Shown: one piece after another, positions 58,769 through 64,000 of the stretch | Position numbering within the stretch: position 1 is the stretch's first letter | How the letters are laid out: the number at the start of each line of letters is the position of its first letter | Assembly: GCA_025463605.1 (NCBI GenBank) | Contig: JAODAV010000003.1 | Location: 56,834 to 120,833, forward strand | Reading direction: 5' to 3' | Length of the DNA stretch: 64,000 nucleotides | DNA from: Rhodoglobus sp. | GTDB lineage: Bacteria > Actinomycetota > Actinomycetes > Actinomycetales > Microbacteriaceae | The notes under the pieces: model-generated | Databases searched by the model: none | What the model saw: the letters and a program-made list of their open reading frames with translations, nothing else | What the model was told of the DNA's origin: nothing | Position numbers and translations under genes: made by a program

Positions 58769-60381
58769 GTCCTCGTACCCAGCGCGCGCCGGCGCTCCGT
58801 CGCGCGCTCACCGACACGACCGCACCGGGTCGCTCGCACGCCGGTCGTGAACTTGCGGGCGCAGAGCCGCCGCGGGTCATGGTGCTGTGGTGTCCGGACT
58901 GGCCCGTCACGGCAGCAGTCCAAGCCGAGAACCTGGGGGCGGATGCCGCAGTCGCCCTCATCGAGAAGAACCTCGTGTTCGCGTCATCCGCTTTCGCTCG
59001 CGCCGAGGGAGTCACTCGCGGGCTGCGGCTCCGGGAGGCTCAGGCGCGCTGCCCCGAGCTCATCGTTCTGGACTACGATCCTTCGCTCGACAACCGGGCG
59101 TTCGAACCCGTGCTCGCCGCCATCGAGCAGCTCACGCCGGGCGTGCAAGTTCTGCGACCGGGTGTGTGCGCGGTGCGCATCCGCGGCGCGGCTCGGTACT
59201 ACGGGGGTGAGAAGGCAGCGGCGCTCGCCCTTGCGGGTTGCGCCGCCGATGCGGGCGGCCGCAATGCGCGGGTGGGGGTGGCGGACGGCATCTTCACTGC
59301 GGACCAGGCCGCCCGCCTCACGGGCCGGGAGCGTGTGCGTATCGTTCCTGCGGGCGAGTCCGAGCGCTTCCTGGCGCCGCTCGACATCGGGTTGCTCGAC
59401 GACCCTGGGATAGTCACCCTGCTCAGGCGGCTGGGTATCCGCACCCTCGCGGGGTTCGCCGAACTCGCGGCCGACGATGTGCGCACCCGGTTCGGGGAGC
59501 CGGGAGCTCGGCTCCACTCCCTCGCCCGCGGTCGGGACAGCTGGCCGCTCACACCGCGCACTCCCCCGAGCGACCACGACCTCGTCGTGTCTTTCGAGCC
59601 CGCCCTCGACATCGTCGAGCAGGTGGCCTTCGGCGTGCGAACCGCTGCGGAGCGATTCGTCGACGGGCTCACCGCGTCGAAACTCGTCTGCACTGCCATC
59701 CGGGTGGAGCTTCACTCCGATTCCGGGGAGTTGTCCGAACGAGTCTGGCTGCATCCCCGTTCGTTCAGCCCTGGGGATGTCGTGGACCGAGTGCGCTGGC
59801 AGGTCAGCGGGGCGGAGCTGAGCTCGGGTGTCACGCGCGTGCGGGTCTCGCCGGAGGCCGTCGACGCGATCGGCAACCACGAGAGCGGGCTGTGGGGTTC
59901 AGGTCCTGACGAGCGCATCCACCACGCGCTCTCCCGGGTGCAAAGCATGCTCGGCCACGGCGCGGTGCTCATGCCGGGCGTCGGGGGCGGTCGTACCCTG
60001 TCCGACCGGCAGCAGCTCGTGGCCTGGGGCGACCGTGCAGTCTCTGCGAAACCGTCCGAGCAGCCGTGGCCCGGCTCACTGCCGGCACCGTTCCCCGGCA
60101 CGGTCTTCTCCCCCCGCCATCCCGTGCAAGTGCTCGACGAGCGACAGGAGAGCGTCGGAGTGGATGACCGCGGCGCGCTCAGCGCTGCTCCGGCACGATT
60201 CGCGGCGGGAGCGAAACTGCTCGAACTCACCGCCTGGGCAGGGCCGTGGCCGCTCGATGAACGCTGGTGGTCATCCGATGCGCGAAAGGCCTGGCGGGTG
60301 CAAGCCGTCGACTCCACCGGATGCGCGTGGCTGCTCGTACTCGACGGCGGCGGCTGGTGGGCGGAAGCGCGGTACGACTGA
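58765..60381 (+). CDS. imuB: ImuB, catalytically degenerate Y-family polymerase-like protein
   Basis: MVLWCPDWPVTAA...GLRLREAQARCPELIVLDYD...; HhH segment LLRRLGIRTLAGFAELAADDV. Confidence 0.88.
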   Translation: MSPRTQRAPALRRALTDTTAPGRSHAGRELAGAEPPRVMVLWCPDWPVTAAVQAENLGADAAVALIEKNLVFASSAFARAEGVTRGLRLREAQARCPELIVLDYDPSLDNRAFEPVLAAIEQLTPGVQVLRPGVCAVRIRGAARYYGGEKAAALALAGCAADAGGRNARVGVADGIFTADQAARLTGRERVRIVPAGESERFLAPLDIGLLDDPGIVTLLRRLGIRTLAGFAELAADDVRTRFGEPGARLHSLARGRDSWPLTPRTPPSDHDLVVSFEPALDIVEQVAFGVRTAAERFVDGLTASKLVCTAIRVELHSDSGELSERVWLHPRSFSPGDVVDRVRWQVSGAELSSGVTRVRVSPEAVDAIGNHESGLWGSGPDERIHHALSRVQSMLGHGAVLMPGVGGGRTLSDRQQLVAWGDRAVSAKPSEQPWPGSLPAPFPGTVFSPRHPVQVLDERQESVGVDDRGALSAAPARFAAGAKLLELTAWAGPWPLDERWWSSDARKAWRVQAVDSTGCAWLLVLDGGGWWAEARYD

Positions 60382-63300
60382 TGGGCTGGAACAACCCTCC
60401 CGTGCCCTGGTCGGAGTTCGAGAAGAGGCTCTCCGACGCATCCCGTCCCGGCTCAGCGCCTCCCGTCGGCGCCGACGGCGGTGACAGTCCCGCGTGGTCG
60501 TACAAGCGAAAGGCCTACCAAGCACCCCCGGATGCCGCGGCTCGCCCCGAGGCCGACATCGTGCCATACGCCGAACTGCACGCCCACTCGAGTTTCAGCT
60601 TTCTCGACGGAGCCAGCATGCCGGAGAGCCTCGCGGAGGAGGCGACGCGCCTTGGCCTGCACGCGCTCGCCCTCACCGACCACGACGGGTTCTACGGGAT
60701 CGCGCGCATGGCGGAGGCAGCCGCAGAACTGCATGGACTCGCGACGGTCTTCGGGGCCGAGCTCTCGCTGGGGCTTCGCGGCCCGCAGAATGGTATTCCC
60801 GACCCGGAGGGCACTCATCTGCTCGTACTCGCCCGCAGGCAGGAGGGCTACCACCGCCTCGCTACGGCCATCACCACGGCGCAACTGAGAGGCAAGGAGA
60901 AGGGTCGGCCCGTCTACGACCTCGAGCAACTCGCGGAGCAGGCAGGCGGGCACTGGCTTGTGCTCACCGGCTGCCGCAAGGGCGCCGTGCGCCTGGCGCT
61001 CGACGGAGGGGATCCAGGGAGAGAGCTCGATGAACTCGTGGGGCTCTTCGGCGCCGACAACGTCGTCGTGGAGCTCTTCGACCACGGCAATCCTCTCGAC
61101 AGCACTCATAACGACGTGCTCGCAGCCCTCGCCGCGCAAAAAGGCCTGCGCATCGTCGCGACCGGCAACGTGCACTACGCGACACCGCAGCAGCACCACG
61201 TGCACACGGCACTCGCAGCGGTGCGAGCGCGCAGGAGCCTCGACGACATGGACGGCTGGCTGCCCGCCGCCGGTGGTGCGCACTTGCGCTCCGGGGCGGA
61301 GATGGCGGCGCGGTTCGCCCGCTACCCCGGGGCGATCGAGAACTCGGTCTCCATCGCCGATGAGTTGAGCTTCGAGCTGCGGCAGGCCAAGCCCGACCTG
61401 CCCGACCAGGAGGTGCCCGAGGGCTTCACCCCCATGAGCTATTTGCGCAAGCTCACCTGGATGGGCGCGGCCGGCCGCAAGCTCCCCCTCACCCCCGAGA
61501 ACCGCAAGCGCATCAGCGGGGAGCTCAAGGTCATCGAGCAGAAGCACTTCGCCGGCTACTTCCTCATCGTGTGGGACATGGTGCGCAAAGCGCGGGAGCT
61601 GGGCGTGCTCTGCCAGGGCAGGGGCTCGGCAGCGAGCTCGGTCGTGTGCTACCTGCTCAACATCACCGCCGTCGACCCCATCAAGTACGGGTTGCCGTTC
61701 GAGCGGTTCATCTCGAGCATGCGCGAGGAGGAACCCGACATCGATGTCGACTTCGATTCCGACCGGCGGGAGGAGGTCATCCAGTACATGTTCACGAAGT
61801 ACGGGCGCGAGAACGCCGCGCAGGTGTCGAACGTCATCCAGTACCGTCCCAAGTTCGCCGTGCGCGACATGGCCAAAGCCCTCGGCCACAGCACGGGGCA
61901 GCAGGATGCGTGGTCGAAACAGGTGGAGCGCTGGGGCGCGGTGATCTCGAGCCAGGACCACGACATCCCGGGCATCGTCATCGACCTCGCCAAACAGGTG
62001 ATGAAGCTGCCGCGGCACCTCGGCATCCACTCGGGCGGCATGGTGCTCACGAAGCGCCCGGTCGGCGAGGTCGTGCCGATCGAGCACGCACGCATGAAAG
62101 ACCGCACGGTCGTGCAGTGGGACAAAGACGACTGCGCGTGGATGGGCCTCGTCAAATTCGACATGCTCGGACTCGGCATGCTCTCCGCTCTGCAGTACAT
62201 GTTCGACATGGTCCGGGAGACGCTCGGTGAGGAGTGGGATCTCGACAGCATCCCCAAGGAGGAGCAGGGCGTCTACGACCAGTTGTGCCTCGCGGATGCG
62301 ATCGGCGTCTTCCAGGTGGAGAGCCGGGCCCAGATGGGGCTGCTCCCCCGGCTGCAGCCACGCGAGTTCTACCACCTCGTCGTCGAGATCGCCCTCATCC
62401 GCCCCGGACCCATCCAGGGCGGCGCCGTGCACCCCTACGTGAGGCGAAAGACCGGCGAGGAGAAGGTGAGCTACCTGCACCCCAACCTGGAGAAGCCGCT
62501 AAAGCGCACTCTCGGGGTGCCCATCTTTCAGGAGCAGCTCATGCAGATCGCGGTCGCCGTCGGTGGCTGCACGGCTGACGACGCCGACCTGCTGCGACGG
62601 GCGATGGGGTCGAAGCGCGGTATCGAGAAGATCGAGTCATTGCGCTCCAAGCTCTACGAGGGCATGGAGAGCAACGGCATTACGGGTGAGAATGCAGACA
62701 AGATCTACGGCGCCATCCAGGCCTTCGCGGGGTTCGGGTTCGCCGAGAGCCACGCGCTGAGCTTCGCGCTTCTCGTCTATTCGAGCGCCTGGATGCGGCT
62801 GCATTACCCCGCCGCATTCCTCGCCGCCCTGCTCCGCGCCCAGCCCATGGGGTTCTACTCGCCGCAAAGCCTTGTTGCCGACGCCCGGCGCCATGGCGTC
62901 GAGGTGCGGCATCCCGACATTCTCAAGTCGGGAGTGAACGCGGGGCTCGAGCCGGTGCAGGGCGCAGTCCCCATCACCGGTCTCGACTCCTGCCTCGAGC
63001 GCGAGCAACCGCCCGTACCGGAGGTGTTCGACCGCACGGCCCCCTTCGACCCCGCCGACCACCGCCGCGACGGTGCGTACGCCGTGCGATTGGGGCTGGA
63101 TGAAGTGAGCGGCATCGGAGAGGGCGTCGCGAAACGCATCGTCGCCGAGCGCGACACCGCGGGTCCCTACCGGGACATGAACGATCTCGTGCGCCGCACG
63201 GGCCTCACGTCTGCGCAACTCGAAGTGCTCGCCGCCGCGGGGGCCTTCGACGGCTTCGGGCTCACGAGGCGGGAGGCAATGTGGAACGCGGGCAACGCTG

Positions 63301-63782
63301 CACAAGACCGGGAGGAGTTTCTCGCCGGAACCATCGTCGCGGTGCAACCGCCCCTGTTCGCGATGCCGACACCCGTCGAAGAACTCATGTCCGACCTGTG
63401 GGCGACAGGCATCTCGCCCGACAGTCACCCCGTCGAGCATTTGCGCCCCGCGCTGCGGGAGCGGGGCATCCTCACAGCACACGACCTGGCCACGGCCGAG
63501 ACCGGGCGTCGCATCGAGATCGGCGGCGTGGTGACCCACCGCCAGCGGCCGGCCACCGCGAGCGGCATCACCTTCATCAACCTCGAGGATGAGACGGGAC
63601 TCGTGAACGTGATCTGCAGCGTCGGCGTGTGGAACCGCTACCGCCGCGTCGCGCGCGAGGCACCCGCGATGATCATCCGGGGCATCCTCGAGCGCTCCCC
63701 AGAGGGTGTGACCAACGTGCTCGCAGACCGTTTCGAGGTGCTGGCAATGGCTCCGCGCACCCGATCGCGCGATTTCCAGTAA
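60381..63782 (+). CDS. dnaE2: Error-prone DNA polymerase DnaE2
   Basis: PHP domain [28 protein letters not shown]-like; [20 protein letters not shown] domain near C-terminus. ATG overlaps the imuB TGA. Confidence 0.95.
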   Translation: MGWNNPPVPWSEFEKRLSDASRPGSAPPVGADGGDSPAWSYKRKAYQAPPDAAARPEADIVPYAELHAHSSFSFLDGASMPESLAEEATRLGLHALALTDHDGFYGIARMAEAAAELHGLATVFGAELSLGLRGPQNGIPDPEGTHLLVLARRQEGYHRLATAITTAQLRGKEKGRPVYDLEQLAEQAGGHWLVLTGCRKGAVRLALDGGDPGRELDELVGLFGADNVVVELFDHGNPLDSTHNDVLAALAAQKGLRIVATGNVHYATPQQHHVHTALAAVRARRSLDDMDGWLPAAGGAHLRSGAEMAARFARYPGAIENSVSIADELSFELRQAKPDLPDQEVPEGFTPMSYLRKLTWMGAAGRKLPLTPENRKRISGELKVIEQKHFAGYFLIVWDMVRKARELGVLCQGRGSAASSVVCYLLNITAVDPIKYGLPFERFISSMREEEPDIDVDFDSDRREEVIQYMFTKYGRENAAQVSNVIQYRPKFAVRDMAKALGHSTGQQDAWSKQVERWGAVISSQDHDIPGIVIDLAKQVMKLPRHLGIHSGGMVLTKRPVGEVVPIEHARMKDRTVVQWDKDDCAWMGLVKFDMLGLGMLSALQYMFDMVRETLGEEWDLDSIPKEEQGVYDQLCLADAIGVFQVESRAQMGLLPRLQPREFYHLVVEIALIRPGPIQGGAVHPYVRRKTGEEKVSYLHPNLEKPLKRTLGVPIFQEQLMQIAVAVGGCTADDADLLRRAMGSKRGIEKIESLRSKLYEGMESNGITGENADKIYGAIQAFAGFGFAESHALSFALLVYSSAWMRLHYPAAFLAALLRAQPMGFYSPQSLVADARRHGVEVRHPDILKSGVNAGLEPVQGAVPITGLDSCLEREQPPVPEVFDRTAPFDPADHRRDGAYAVRLGLDEVSGIGEGVAKRIVAERDTAGPYRDMNDLVRRTGLTSAQLEVLAAAGAFDGFGLTRREAMWNAGNAAQDREEFLAGTIVAVQPPLFAMPTPVEELMSDLWATGISPDSHPVEHLRPALRERGILTAHDLATAETGRRIEIGGVVTHRQRPATASGITFINLEDETGLVNVICSVGVWNRYRRVAREAPAMIIRGILERSPEGVTNVLADRFEVLAMAPRTRSRDFQ

Positions 63783-63878
63783 GTGACGAACAGTTACCGA
63801 TTTGAAAATACATGGCGGTCACAGGCCAGTACTGCTATACCCTAGGCACATCGTCAGCGTTCTCTTAGGAGTGCGCCG

Positions 63879-63938
63879 ATGTGGCCTCGACTGTCGGGGC
63901 CAGAAGAACGCTCCTGGAGGAGTTTTACATGGCATTAG
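63879..63938 (+). other. Candidate 19-codon upstream ORF in the csp leader
   Basis: AGGAG SD 7 nt upstream of [22 protein letters not shown]; stop overlaps the start of the csp gene. Confidence 0.45.
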
Positions 63939-64000
63939 GCACCGTTAAGTGGTTCAACGCGGAAAAGGGCTTTGGTTTCATCGCCCCTGAGGATGGAAGT
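63929..64000 (+). CDS. Cold-shock protein (partial, runs off the window end)
   Basis: [33 protein letters not shown]. Confidence 0.95.
   Translation, partial: MALGTVKWFNAEKGFGFIAPEDGS

Noticed and set aside
60453-62480. 675-aa antisense ORF opposite dnaE2
   Set aside because: Antisense shadow of a conserved gene; composition typical of reverse-frame GC-rich DNA.

Overview
High-GC actinobacterial chromosomal segment, probably Microbacteriaceae-like (inferred from gene content and synteny, not tested). Most of it is core chromosome: qcrC/ctaE, trpD, glpK, argG, an NfeD/SPFH pair, rbpA, ppm1/lnt, helY, tatBAC, pafBC, trmI, mshC, uppP, tRNA-Leu(GAG) and an imuA'-imuB-dnaE2 mutasome. No CRISPR array, IS element or prophage was seen. 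Main points for follow-up: (1) a 3.5-kb stretch (about 6.75-10.45 kb) holding several truncated genes and orphan palindromes, including a VOC gene with an apparent in-frame internal deletion; (2) pafBC-trmI synteny without the Pup/proteasome genes usually found between them; (3) a perfect 16-bp LexA-type palindrome overlapping a candidate start codon of imuA'; (4) a 19-codon upstream ORF with its own Shine-Dalgarno that overlaps the start of a cold-shock gene; (5) a three-part nuclease/exonuclease/helicase with a possible Fe-S cysteine set; (6) a degenerate SGNH domain fused to GAF, and a soluble Ser/Thr kinase fused to GAF; (7) a divergent DarT-like (DUF4433) protein with no visible DarG partner; (8) a DUF5997 gene next to a LysR effector domain that has no HTH. 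All family calls come from reading the translations; no database search was run.
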